The notes beneath the pieces are model-generated. The model searched no databases, was not told the DNA's origin, and saw only the letters and a list, made by a program, of their open reading frames with translations. This document shows, one piece after another, positions 35,186 to 45,198 of a stretch of DNA of 64,000 bases; position 1 is the first letter of the stretch, and every line of letters starts with the position of its first letter. Source of the DNA: Candidatus Desulfarcum epimagneticum (GTDB lineage: Bacteria; Desulfobacterota; Desulfobacteria; Desulfobacterales; CR-1); assembly GCA_900659855.1 (NCBI GenBank), contig CAACVI010000002.1, positions 1 through 64,000 of the forward strand, written 5' to 3'. The translations under genes were made by a program, and so were the position numbers.

Positions 35186-36175
35186 ATGAAAAAATCTCTA
35201 TACTTTTTTTCAAACTGCGATATCAGAAGAAAAGACAACACCCTGATGTTTGAAATCAAAGGGGAAAAGAAATATCGCCCCATTGAGGCCATGGATGACA
35301 TTTTCCTGTTCGGAGAGCATACCCTGAACACAAAACTGCTCAATTTTTTGGGGAAACACAAGGTCCCTGTTCATGTGTTCAATTATTACGGATTCTATTC
35401 CGGGTCTTTTTTCCCACGGGAGCGCCATCTTTCCGGCCATGTTAAAATCCGGCAGGCCCGGCATTATCTGGACCCTGAAAAAAGAATGCGTATAGCCTAT
35501 GAATTCCTGAACGCCGCCGCCTCCAATATCCTTTCCAACCTGACCTATCAAAAAAACAGGGGAAGGGATGTGGCCGGAAATATTTCGAAAATCAAAGCGT
35601 TGAAAAAGAAGCTGAAAGAAGCGGATTCGATTCCGCGTTTGATGGGAATGGAGGGAAATATCCGGGATTTATACTATTCCGCTTTTGAGGAGATCATTCA
35701 GAATAAAGCCGAATTTCAAAAGCGTGTGAAAAGGCCCCCGGACAATTTTGTCAACACCCTGATCTCATTCGGCAACTCGCTTGTTTACACGTCGGTTCTT
35801 TCGGAGATTTACAAAACCCAGCTTGATCCGGTCATCAGTTTTCTCCATGAGCCGGGATACCGCCGCTATTCACTGGCCCTGGATATAGCCGAGATTTTCA
35901 AGCCCATTCTTCTTGACAGGATGATGTTCGCCATGATCAATAAGAAGGAGATCACGGAAAAGGACGCGGAAAAAAAGTTGGGCCATTGTTATCTTAAAGA
36001 CCGGGGAAGAATGAAGTTTTTAAGAAAATACGACGAAAGGCTGAAAACAACCATTAAACACAAGAAACTCAATCGGCATGTTTCTTACAGAAGGCTGATC
36101 CGGCTTGAGTGTTACAAAATCGTCAAGCATATTCTGGGCGAAGAAAAGTATGCCGGCTTTAAAATGTGGTGGTAA
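35186..36175 (+). CDS. cas1: Cas1 integrase (type I)
   Basis: 329-residue spacer integrase. Metal-site residues are in MGMEGNIRDLYY (Glu about 156), FLHEPGYRRYSLALDIAEIF (His 221, Asp 233, Glu 236), and the C-terminal domain is intact. N-terminal YFFSNCDIRRKDNTLMFE and GEHTLNTKLLNFLGKHKVPV are the usual beta-sandwich pattern of type I-B-like Cas1. It is followed 2 bp later by cas2. Confidence 0.95.
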   Translation: MKKSLYFFSNCDIRRKDNTLMFEIKGEKKYRPIEAMDDIFLFGEHTLNTKLLNFLGKHKVPVHVFNYYGFYSGSFFPRERHLSGHVKIRQARHYLDPEKRMRIAYEFLNAAASNILSNLTYQKNRGRDVAGNISKIKALKKKLKEADSIPRLMGMEGNIRDLYYSAFEEIIQNKAEFQKRVKRPPDNFVNTLISFGNSLVYTSVLSEIYKTQLDPVISFLHEPGYRRYSLALDIAEIFKPILLDRMMFAMINKKEITEKDAEKKLGHCYLKDRGRMKFLRKYDERLKTTIKHKKLNRHVSYRRLIRLECYKIVKHILGEEKYAGFKMWW

Positions 36176-36177
36176 TC

Positions 36178-36459
36178 ATGTATGTGATCGCGATGTACGA
36201 CATCAACACTGAGACAAAGGCCGGCAGGAAGAGATTAAGGCAAATATTTAAACTGATGAAACAGTATCTGATTCGTATCCAGAATTCGGTTTTCGAGGGG
36301 GAAATTTCAAAGGCGAAATTTGAGGAAATGAAACTGAAAACCCAAGACATTATCGACAGCGCGGTAGATTCCGTTATTTTTTTCAAAAGCCGCGACATCA
36401 AGTGGATGGACAAAGAAATCTGCGGCCTTGAAAAAGACGACGCAGAGCGCTTTTTGTAA
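36178..36459 (+). CDS. cas2: Cas2
   Basis: 93-residue ferredoxin-fold partner of Cas1. MYVIAMYDINTETKAGRKRL carries the conserved first-strand Asp, then MKQYLIRIQNSVFEGEI and a C-terminal region. ATG 36178 is chosen over GTG 36166 because it gives the canonical start and avoids overlap with cas1. It ends 135 bp before the first repeat. Confidence 0.93.
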   Translation: MYVIAMYDINTETKAGRKRLRQIFKLMKQYLIRIQNSVFEGEISKAKFEEMKLKTQDIIDSAVDSVIFFKSRDIKWMDKEICGLEKDDAERFL

Positions 36460-36594
36460 AACTCGGGCTCTTTGACAATTTGTGAAAACAAAAATCCGTC
36501 AATCCCCCCGTGATTTTGCGTTATCGGGGGTTGACGGAAAAAACATCCTGATGGCACGATGCAACCTGTTTGTTTTATAGCATTTTCAGGATGG
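36460..36594 (+). promoter_or_regulatory. CRISPR leader with strong inverted repeat
   Basis: 135 bp between cas2 and the first repeat. It has the CTCTTTGACAATTTGTGA segment seen in many type I leaders. It also has a long inverted repeat, TCCGTCAATCCCCCCG (36495-36510) against CGGGGGTTGACGGA (36525-36538), with one bulged base and a 14-base loop. The array promoter probably lies here. The hairpin may bind integration factors or end cas2 transcripts. The last 55 bp are the probable integration-proximal leader. Confidence 0.75.
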
Positions 36595-39500
36595 CTTTTA
36601 ATCAGACCAGAATGGAATTGAAACTTCTCCGCAGTTTGGGCATTTTTTCGCATCATCGTTTCTTTTAATCAGACCAGAATGGAATTGAAACGCGGAAAGG
36701 GAAAAGACCCCGGGGACGCGTTCCAGCTTTTAATCAGACCAGAATGGAATTGAAACGAAAAGGCTGGCCGAGGAGGGCCGCCTGGTCTCCCGCGCTTTTA
36801 ATCAGACCAGAATGGAATTGAAACGGAATGGGAGGACAAGGAAGGCGTCAAGCGGAAAACCTTTTAATCAGACCAGAATGGAATTGAAACTTTTAAGCTC
36901 AATCTTACTCAACAATGACGCGATTTCTTTTAATCAGACCAGAATGGAATTGAAACAGGGACTTATGAATGACCTTGACAAGGAATTTGTGGACTTTTAA
37001 TCAGACCAGAATGGAATTGAAACCTGAACGCTGGGCCAATGATGTCGAACAAAGATTTGACTTTTAATCAGACCAGAATGGAATTGAAACTTAAATACAC
37101 GAGGTATGCCCCCAGTGCGGCGACAGAACTTTTAATCAGACCAGAATGGAATTGAAACTTCTCAGGCGGACACATCGGGCGGGAACGCCCTGACCTTTTA
37201 ATCAGACCAGAATGGAATTGAAACGGTTTTGGTTGATTAGGTTATCGCATAATCTGCCCTTCTTTTAATCAGACCAGAATGGAATTGAAACGGATTTGTT
37301 TGGGTATTTATCTACAACAACATAGGACTTTTAATCAGACCAGAATGGAATTGAAACTCAATGTACATGTCTTCAATTTGGTACATTAGCCGCCCTTTTA
37401 ATCAGACCAGAATGGAATTGAAACACCCCAAAAACAAACGCACAAAACGGAATCGAAATTCTTTTAATCAGACCAGAATGGAATTGAAACTAGCCCCCCC
37501 AGGGTGTCACCGCACAGCGTTTTAGTCTTTTAATCAGACCAGAATGGAATTGAAACACCTATATAGTTGTCATGGGCTGTAGCGTTTTGGTCCGCTTTTA
37601 ATCAGACCAGAATGGAATTGAAACATGGACTACAGCTCGAAAAAGGAACAAAACATCAAGGCTTTTAATCAGACCAGAATGGAATTGAAACTGATTAAGC
37701 CGTTGCTCGAATCGGTGATTTTATCCCTTTTAATCAGACCAGAATGGAATTGAAACTGCTGAATCTTCCGCAAGAACGCCTGAGCCAACGCCCTTTTAAT
37801 CAGACCAGAATGGAATTGAAACTGTGGTTTTATATGTGTGTTTCAGTATTCGGCTCACTTTTAATCAGACCAGAATGGAATTGAAACTCGTTTCCCCTTC
37901 CATCTTCCAGTCTCCCAGTGACTCTTTTAATCAGACCAGAATGGAATTGAAACGACCGACGGCAATACCAAAAATATCGTAAGGTCTTCTTTTAATCAGA
38001 CCAGAATGGAATTGAAACCAGCCTCCCCGAATCGGAGAAGATCGCGCAGGAACACTTTTAATCAGACCAGAATGGAATTGAAACTTTCCTGAAGTTCTTC
38101 TGAAACCCTGGCGAGCCGTTTCCTTTTAATCAGACCAGAATGGAATTGAAACTTGATGGGAGTGGGGATGTATGAAAGGGATTAATTTCTTTTAATCAGA
38201 CCAGAATGGAATTGAAACGGTCAAGGGCGCGGTTGTGGATGATCTGGACGTGGGCTTTTAATCAGACCAGAATGGAATTGAAACATTCGAGTTGACGCAA
38301 AGTCGGCGTTTGCATTACCTGCTTTTAATCAGACCAGAATGGAATTGAAACTGCAATGCCCAAAATGCAAAGAAGAGCAATACTGCCCTTTTAATCAGAC
38401 CAGAATGGAATTGAAACTGGGAATTGATCCGGTCACCGGCCTTTCGCGTCCTGCCTTTTAATCAGACCAGAATGGAATTGAAACACAGATGCCGGTTACT
38501 GGCCGCTGTTTTTTTTCGTCCTTTTAATCAGACCAGAATGGAATTGAAACTACGCTTTTGCCGAATGAAATGGTCAAGCTTGGGGGGCTTTTAATCAGAC
38601 CAGAATGGAATTGAAACCTCCACCATGGCATACCGCCTCCCCCCGTTGGGATCCTTTTAATCAGACCAGAATGGAATTGAAACCGATCTACATGGGCGAA
38701 TCCATCACGGCGGCCGCCATTCTTTTAATCAGACCAGAATGGAATTGAAACTGGATCAAGGGCGCGGTGACGTTTGCGGGCGTGGTCCTTTTAATCAGAC
38801 CAGAATGGAATTGAAACCCGGCACGGATTACCCGGGGGACAGAACGGTTTACTTTTAATCAGACCAGAATGGAATTGAAACGGTTTTGACCCTGGCCAGC
38901 TCCGGGGATCGAATCGTTTCTTTTAATCAGACCAGAATGGAATTGAAACTCACGTCGAAAATCGCGTCATTGTTGAGTAAGATTCTTTTAATCAGACCAG
39001 AATGGAATTGAAACATGTCTTTGAGGCCGGGGACGCCCAGGACGCGACGCTTTTAATCAGACCAGAATGGAATTGAAACCTTTCATCAATTGCGAATAAA
39101 TTTCAAGGGTTTTTTCTTTTAATCAGACCAGAATGGAATTGAAACCTTTTTGGCCCCGGGCCACATTGGTCAGGTGTTCAACCTTTTAATCAGACCAGAA
39201 TGGAATTGAAACAACATTGATCCGAAGCGAACCATGGACGCAGACCGGCTTTTAATCAGACCAGAATGGAATTGAAACTCGTCACGTTGCGCCGAACGAG
39301 CCTAAACCGTGTGCCGCTTTTAATCAGACCAGAATGGAATTGAAACCAGTGTACTCCACCGCGCTATCCGTCGGATAATTCCGTCTTTTAATCAGACCAG
39401 AATGGAATTGAAACACTTGTCCGCCTCCACCATCATTGCCGCATGGGCTCCTTTTAATCAGACCAGAATGGAATTGAAACACTATTTCGCCGCGCTGCTC

Positions 39501-41104
39501 AAAATCTTTTCGCGGGCGTTGCCTTATACGGATTCCGGGTCAGCGACTTTTAATCAGACCAGAATGGAATTGAAACCCGGATAGCGGCTAATGAAGGTAT
39601 GGCCGCTATGGCACTTTTAATCAGACCAGAATGGAATTGAAACCGTCACTTGTCGTTGTTTCAAACATTTTGATGACCGCTTTTAATCAGACCAGAATGG
39701 AATTGAAACTAAAGAGTATAATCCCTTTCAAAACAAGAAGTTAACCTTTTAATCAGACCAGAATGGAATTGAAACAATTAAGCCAAAGCGTCCCGTCATT
39801 CCGCAAAACACTTTTAATCAGACCAGAATGGAATTGAAACATTTTTGCCCCCACCCCCCCCAGCCGGTCTTATGGGACTTTTAATCAGACCAGAATGGAA
39901 TTGAAACCCCTGTATCCGGGTAATCCCCCACGCGCAACAAGTACTTTTAATCAGACCAGAATGGAATTGAAACTGTTACAGCAAATCATTCCGCCATCAA
40001 AGTTTGTGGACTTTTAATCAGACCAGAATGGAATTGAAACAAAAACCAGGCGTGGGAGAAACAATCAATTCCAAGTCCTTTTAATCAGACCAGAATGGAA
40101 TTGAAACTTGAGAACAGAGAAAACGGTTTCACGGTTTGACGCCTTTTAATCAGACCAGAATGGAATTGAAACCGACAAAACCGTCGCCGGTGTCCGCCTG
40201 GGCGAACCCTTTTAATCAGACCAGAATGGAATTGAAACTATGGCGAAAAAATGATAATGTTCGCCGTCTTAAAACCTTTTAATCAGACCAGAATGGAATT
40301 GAAACTGATGTAATCCGCGCGCATTTTTCCATACGCCGCCGCTTTTAATCAGACCAGAATGGAATTGAAACATTGTTGGTTGATTCATGATATGCCGTGA
40401 CTTTAGCCTTTTAATCAGACCAGAATGGAATTGAAACCCACGACGGTTCCATCTGGGAGGTTGTCGATTTCTGCCTTTTAATCAGACCAGAATGGAATTG
40501 AAACCGCAGAAAACGTCTACAGCGACTTCCACATCGTGGGCTTTTAATCAGACCAGAATGGAATTGAAACCCACGACGGTTCCATCTGGGAGGTTGTCGA
40601 TTTCTGCCTTTTAATCAGACCAGAATGGAATTGAAACCGCAGAAAACGTCTACAGCGACTTCCACATCGTGGGCTTTTAATCAGACCAGAATGGAATTGA
40701 AACTTGTTGAAGAGTGACAGCGTTTTTTTCTTTGCTTGCCTTTTAATCAGACCAGAATGGAATTGAAACCCATGCGAAAAGTAATACCCGTCGACAGACT
40801 TGACAACTTTTAATCAAACCAGAATGGAATTGAAACCGGCTCAAGGAAGAAAAAACGCGCACAAAAATGTCCGGCTTTTAATCAGACCAGAATGGAATTG
40901 AAACCTGTCAGTTTGGATCCATCCCCCAAGGTGATGGCCCCCTTTTAATCAGACCAGAATGGAATTGAAACCCGTGTCAATCCCCGTTCCACCTTCAACG
41001 TCAAGCGTCTTTTAATCAGACCAGAATGGAATTGAAACCGATGCCTTATTTATATTCGCCGGCGAGTGTGTATACTTTTAATCAGACCAGAATGGAATTG
41101 AAAC
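36595..41104 (+). CRISPR. CRISPR array: 68 repeats of 30 bp, 67 spacers
   Basis: The repeat begins CTTTTAATCAGACC and ends GGAATTGAAAC (the 3' ATTGAAAC handle of Cas6-processed type I arrays). I counted 68 repeats, all apparently identical except the one at 40807, which has AATCAAACC for AATCAGACC. Spacers are about 34-38 bp except a single 66-bp spacer at 39481-39546. A two-unit block is duplicated at 40438-40673. The leader-proximal end is next to cas2, and the only variant repeat and the decayed terminal repeat (41138-41167) are at the distal end, so orientation is plus. Spacers are otherwise diverse, which points to long activity. Confidence 0.99.
40438..40673 (+). repeat. Tandem duplication of two spacer-repeat units inside the array
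   Basis: The 37-bp spacer at 40438-40474 is identical to that at 40571-40607. The 36-bp spacer at 40505-40540 is identical to that at 40638-40673. The 133-bp block has duplicated by recombination between repeats or replication slippage. The copies show no difference, so the event is recent. Confidence 0.95.
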
Positions 41105-41276
41105 CGTAAGGGCGAAAAAATTTTCGCCCCTGCCCACCGTTGAATCACACCGGAATGGAATTTGACCGACAATGTGGATTCAGGAAAATCATAAGATCAT
41201 AAAATCGTCAAATCTCAGGTACAAAATTCCTCCCACAAATCCGTTGACGTTTCCCCATGAGTTTGCCTATACTTGT
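41075..41276 (+). repeat. Right flanking direct repeat of the CRISPR-Cas island
   Basis: It starts with the last intact repeat (41075-41104). The 33-bp pseudo-spacer (41105-41137) carries the near-palindrome GGGCGAAAAAATTTTCGCCC. A decayed repeat (41138-41167, 23 of 30 matches) and about 110 bp closely similar to 26761-26873 follow, including the same promoter. It is in direct orientation relative to the left copy. Confidence 0.85.
41244..41273 (+). promoter_or_regulatory. Duplicated sigma70-like promoter after the array
   Basis: TTGACG (41244-41249) and TATACT (41268-41273), 18 bp apart, the same as the cas promoter. It now faces the decayed AlbA_2 gene and the glycosyltransferase pair beyond it. 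Confidence 0.6.
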
Positions 41277-41339
41277 TTCGGGCATTTTGCCCTTTTTCTA
41301 AGACGTTATCAATTGTTTGGGAAAGGATAAAAACACGCC

Positions 41340-41997
41340 ATGAAATGGTCGGCTGAAAAAGTTCGCGAGGCGGTCAGAAATGGGGAGAATTCGTTTGTCG
41401 AATTCAAAACCCTGCCGGTTCGTCCCGAGAGCGTCGCAAAGGAACTGACGGCCTTTTCCAATTTTAAGGGAGGCGTCATTTTTTTGGGCGTTTCGGATGA
41501 CGGCGCCATCGCCGGGGCGAATCAGGAAAACCTTGAAGAATGGGCCATGAACATCGCCTCGGACCTGGTGGAGCCTGTGGTGATCCCTTCTTATCAGGAA
41601 GTGAAAATGGATTCCGGAACTGTGGCGGTGGTGGAGGTGGATTCGGGCGTGTCCAAACCCTATGCGCTTAAAAAAGGGCCTCACCGGACTTATTACATCC
41701 GTGTGGGCTCCACCAGCAGGATCGTGGACCGGGATCAATGGCCCCGCCTCTCCCGACCGGATTGAGGTGATCAGCCCGGGCAGTCTTCCCAACACAGTGA
41801 CCGTTGAAAGAATGAAGGCGGGCTGCCGGGTGGCGCGGAATCAGATTTTGGTTCAGACTCTTAAAGATTATGGCCTGGCGGAGCATATGGGGATGGGGAT
41901 ACGCAACAAGATCATCAAAGGGATGCTGGAGTTCAACGGAAAGGAGCCGCTGTTTATCGCCGATGAGTATCAGCTTCGGGTTGTGATTCAAAAATGA
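41340..41997 (+). pseudogene. Decayed AlbA_2/GHKL-ATPase gene
   Basis: The first frame (41340-41765) encodes an AlbA_2 domain: ENSFVEFKTLPVRPESVAKE, NFKGGVIFLGVSDDGAIAGA, DSGVSKPYALKKGPHRTYYI. At about 41755 the reading shifts by one, and the other frame (to 41997) gives the end of the ATPase domain: DRIEVISPGSLPNTVTVERM, HMGMGIRNKIIKGMLEFNGK. About 180 residues between the two parts, including the GHKL N-box, are missing compared with the intact paralogue at 33408-34631. It is an internal deletion with frameshift. The copy is related but not closely similar, so it is not a simple recent duplicate. Confidence 0.85.
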
Positions 41998-42004
41998 GGA
42001 TTCC

Positions 42005-43171
42005 ATGAAAATACTGGTCAACGCCACGCCTTTGAAAGGCCTGGTCACAGGCATTTCAAGGTATCTTTCCAACCTCTGCCGGGAGATGGAGCGCCTCCCG
42101 GACACGGAGGTTTTTTATTTTGACGGATTTCGGGTCTGTGAAAAAATGCCGGCCGGCGCCCGGCCCCATGAATGGATCCGGAAAACGGACCGCATATGGA
42201 AACTTCCCGCTCCCATGGTCACAGCCCTGCGCGTGGGTTTTTTGTTTGTGTATGAAAGAAATTTAAAAAGGGTTTTAAAAAAGCGCCGTTTCGACGTGTA
42301 TCATGACGCCGGGTTTTTTCCCTGCGATCTGAAAGGGCTTGATGTCGCCCAGGCGTTTACCCTTCATGATCTTTCTTTGATAAAGCTCAAACGCATGCAC
42401 ACAAGGGACAGGGCGCTGTTTCACGATCTTTTTTTTAAGCGCAGAATTTTCAAAGCCGACCAGGTGATCACCCCTTCCGAATATATCCGCCGGGAGTTTT
42501 GCGAAGAAACCGGCTTTTTGACATCCCGGGTTTCGGCCATCGCCGAGGCCTGCGATCCCTTTTTTGTCGAGACAGGCGGGAGGGAAAAACCGGGGCGTTT
42601 GCCGCCTGAGACTTCGGGGGAAGAGTGGCCGGAGAAGTATTTTTTGTTCGCCGGGACCCTGGAGCCCCGGAAAAATCTCTCCCTGGCCCTGGAGGCCCTG
42701 GAAATGGCGAAAAACGACGCGTCGCTGGTCATCGTCGGATGGGAGGGGTGGGGGGACAAATCCTGTCTTGAAAAAGCCCGGCGGTCCCTGGGTCGGCGGA
42801 TCGTGGTCCGGGGATATTTGGATGACGCGCTTTTGCGGGCGCTTTACCAAAACGCCCTGGCCCTGGTGTATCCAAGCTTTTACGAGGGATTCGGTCTTCC
42901 GCTTCTGGAGGCCATGTCTTTGGGCTGTCCCGTGATCTGCTCACACACATCGGCTTTGCCCGAAGTGGCGGGGGACGCGGCTTTTTTTATCCATGACCTC
43001 CATGATCCCCGGCCGCTCGCCGGGGCCATGGATCGGGTGGCGGCGGATGATTTTTTTCGGGAAAAATTAAGACAAAAGGGCCGGGACCGGGCCAAAGGGT
43101 TCAGCTGGAAGAAAACGGCGGCCCAAACCCGGGAGGTGTTTGAAAAAGCGATGGAGAGATCGGTTTCGTGA
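42005..43171 (+). CDS. Glycosyltransferase family 4 protein
   Basis: 388-residue GT-B glycosyltransferase that uses a nucleotide sugar. N-terminal MKILVNATPLKGLVTGISRY; donor domain YFLFAGTLEPRKNLSLALEA (about 217-236), LVIVGWEGWGDKS, and the E-x7-E-like YPSFYEGFGLPLLEAMSLGC (about 292-311), followed by TSALPEVAGDAAFF. It is seven bases after the AlbA_2 pseudogene and overlaps the next gene by 4 bp. Probably part of surface polysaccharide synthesis. Confidence 0.9.
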   Translation: MKILVNATPLKGLVTGISRYLSNLCREMERLPDTEVFYFDGFRVCEKMPAGARPHEWIRKTDRIWKLPAPMVTALRVGFLFVYERNLKRVLKKRRFDVYHDAGFFPCDLKGLDVAQAFTLHDLSLIKLKRMHTRDRALFHDLFFKRRIFKADQVITPSEYIRREFCEETGFLTSRVSAIAEACDPFFVETGGREKPGRLPPETSGEEWPEKYFLFAGTLEPRKNLSLALEALEMAKNDASLVIVGWEGWGDKSCLEKARRSLGRRIVVRGYLDDALLRALYQNALALVYPSFYEGFGLPLLEAMSLGCPVICSHTSALPEVAGDAAFFIHDLHDPRPLAGAMDRVAADDFFREKLRQKGRDRAKGFSWKKTAAQTREVFEKAMERSVS

Positions 43172-45195
43172 AGCCGGATGACGCAAAATCGGACAAAGAC
43201 GCCCGCGAAGAGATCGCGGCGCTTAAAAAAACCGTTGAGGAGCGGGACCGGGAGATCGCCATGCTCGCGGAATGGATGGGCGCCGTCCGGGTGGATGTCG
43301 GTTCGGTTTTCAGCTCGTTTGCCTGGAAGATCGGGAACGCCTTGATTAAAATCATGGCCGGGGCCATGGGATTTCCGTACCGGGAAGGGTTGCGGGAGCG
43401 TCTTGAGGGGGTCTTCGACTCTTTCAGAGCGTGGCGGGCGAGCCGGTCAAAATTTTCCCGGGACGCCGGGTCTCCTTCCCGTGTTTTTGACCCGGATTCC
43501 GTTTTGTATGGGCGCTGGATCCAAAAATACGACATCCTGGAGGATTCCGCCATATCCCGAATCCGGGATTTGGCCCGAAACCGTCCCCGGGGCCCGGTCT
43601 TTTCCCTGCTCATGCATTCAAAAACCGCCGGCCCGGACCAATGGGCGGATTCTTTGGAATCGGTCCTGGCCCAGATCTGGCCGAACTGGGAGGTTCTGTC
43701 GGTCTGCGGGGAGGCCGGCGACCCGACCGTGGACACATACGCGGCTCGGGATTCGCGGATTAAAAAAATATCCTGTTCCCATCATTCGGGCGCGGCCCGG
43801 GCGCTGAGCCGGCTTGTTTCGGACGCCAAAGGGGATTTTATCACGGTTTTGACGCCTGGAGACGAATGGTCCCCGGACGCCCTGGGCCGGGTCGCCGAGG
43901 CGCTGGAACAGCGTCCCGGAATCCGGCTGATATACACGGACCATGACCGGATAAATGGAGACCGAATGGATGGGGACAGGCGCCGCCACAGCCCTTGTTT
44001 CAAGCCTTCCTGGAACCCGGACCTGCTGGCCTCCGTTGATTTTATCGGCCCCTCGGCCTTCTATCACCGGGAGTCCGCCGTCGCCCTGGGCGGTTTTTCC
44101 CCGGGTTTTTCCCGCGCCCGGGGCTATGACCTGACCTGGCGTTTTATTGAAAAATTCGGGTGGGACGCCCTTTGCCATATTCCCCGCCCCCTGTTTCACC
44201 AAAAGAGCGCCGACGGGGATTTGGTCCGGGGAATGCGAAAGGCCCTGGAAGGCCATTTCAGACGTTTGAAAAAAAACGTCCAAGTCGTGGATGTCCCGGG
44301 GGGCCTCAGGACCATTTATCCCCTTCCGTCTCATCCCCCCCTGGTCAGCCTCATCATCCCCATCCGGGACCGGGCGGATCTTCTGAGAACGGCCCTGGAC
44401 GGTCTGCTTGGCCGGACCGATTACGAACCGGTTGAAATCATTGTCATGGACAATGGAAGCCGGGACCCCGAGACCCTGGCGTATCTTTCCGAAATCAAAA
44501 AAGACAGCCGGATTTCAGTCATTCGCCGGCCCGGCCCCTTTAATTATTCCAGGCTCAACAACATCGGCGCGGCGCGCGCCGCCGGAGAGATCATCGGTTT
44601 TGTCAACAACGACATCGAGGTCATCTCGCCGGGGTGGCTTAAGGAAATGGCCGGCCACGCGCTTCGCCCGGAAATCGGCGCCGTGGGGGCCATGCTGCGT
44701 TACGGCGACGGCTCCGTTCAGCACGCCGGCGTGGTCATGGGACTCAGAGGGCTGGCCGACCACGCCTTTCGGTTTATGGACAAAGGCGCCCCGAACGCCC
44801 ACCCAAGGCTGGGGCTCATCCAGAATTATTCCGCCGTCACGGCCGCCTGCATGGTCATGCGTCGCCGGGTCTTTGAAAAGGCCGGGGGATTCAACGAAAA
44901 AAGCCTTAAAGTCACGTTCAACGATGTGGACCTTTGCCTGCGCCTGGAAAAGATGGGCCACCGAATCCTGTGGACCCCTTTCGCCGAGCTGTCTCACCAT
45001 GAGTCCTCCACCCGGGGGCCGGACCATCACCCGAAAAGGGCGCTTCGCCTGGCCCGTGAAATCCGGTTTATGAAATCCAAATGGAAAAAGACCATTGAAA
45101 ACGATCCCTGCTACAGTCCCAATCTCACCCGGGACGGCTATGATTTCGCCCCTGGGCCGCCGGTTGGAAGGAAATCAACCCAGCCCACCCGATAA
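43168..45195 (+). CDS. Two-domain glycosyltransferase family 2 protein
   Basis: 675 residues, GTG start overlapping the preceding stop. A short coiled coil (residues 10-40, KKTVEERDREIAMLAEWMGA) and a basic linker precede a first, degenerate GT2 domain (about 155-340, VFSLLMHSKTAGPDQ, LTPGDEWSPDALG, YTDHDRI). A second GT2 domain (about 390-640) is well conserved: PLVSLIIPIRDRADLLRTAL, GFVNNDIEVISPGWLKEM, VMRRRVFEKAGGFNEKSLKV and FNDVDLCLRLEKMGHRI. This architecture is common in O-antigen rhamnan-type clusters. It likely transfers several sugars. Confidence 0.87.
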   Translation: MKPDDAKSDKDAREEIAALKKTVEERDREIAMLAEWMGAVRVDVGSVFSSFAWKIGNALIKIMAGAMGFPYREGLRERLEGVFDSFRAWRASRSKFSRDAGSPSRVFDPDSVLYGRWIQKYDILEDSAISRIRDLARNRPRGPVFSLLMHSKTAGPDQWADSLESVLAQIWPNWEVLSVCGEAGDPTVDTYAARDSRIKKISCSHHSGAARALSRLVSDAKGDFITVLTPGDEWSPDALGRVAEALEQRPGIRLIYTDHDRINGDRMDGDRRRHSPCFKPSWNPDLLASVDFIGPSAFYHRESAVALGGFSPGFSRARGYDLTWRFIEKFGWDALCHIPRPLFHQKSADGDLVRGMRKALEGHFRRLKKNVQVVDVPGGLRTIYPLPSHPPLVSLIIPIRDRADLLRTALDGLLGRTDYEPVEIIVMDNGSRDPETLAYLSEIKKDSRISVIRRPGPFNYSRLNNIGAARAAGEIIGFVNNDIEVISPGWLKEMAGHALRPEIGAVGAMLRYGDGSVQHAGVVMGLRGLADHAFRFMDKGAPNAHPRLGLIQNYSAVTAACMVMRRRVFEKAGGFNEKSLKVTFNDVDLCLRLEKMGHRILWTPFAELSHHESSTRGPDHHPKRALRLAREIRFMKSKWKKTIENDPCYSPNLTRDGYDFAPGPPVGRKSTQPTR

Positions 45196-45198
45196 ACC

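Noticed and set aside
36812-37000. Short frame with repeated NQTRMELK residues (another at 39402-39584)
   Set aside because: It is the translation of CRISPR repeats and spacers, not a gene.
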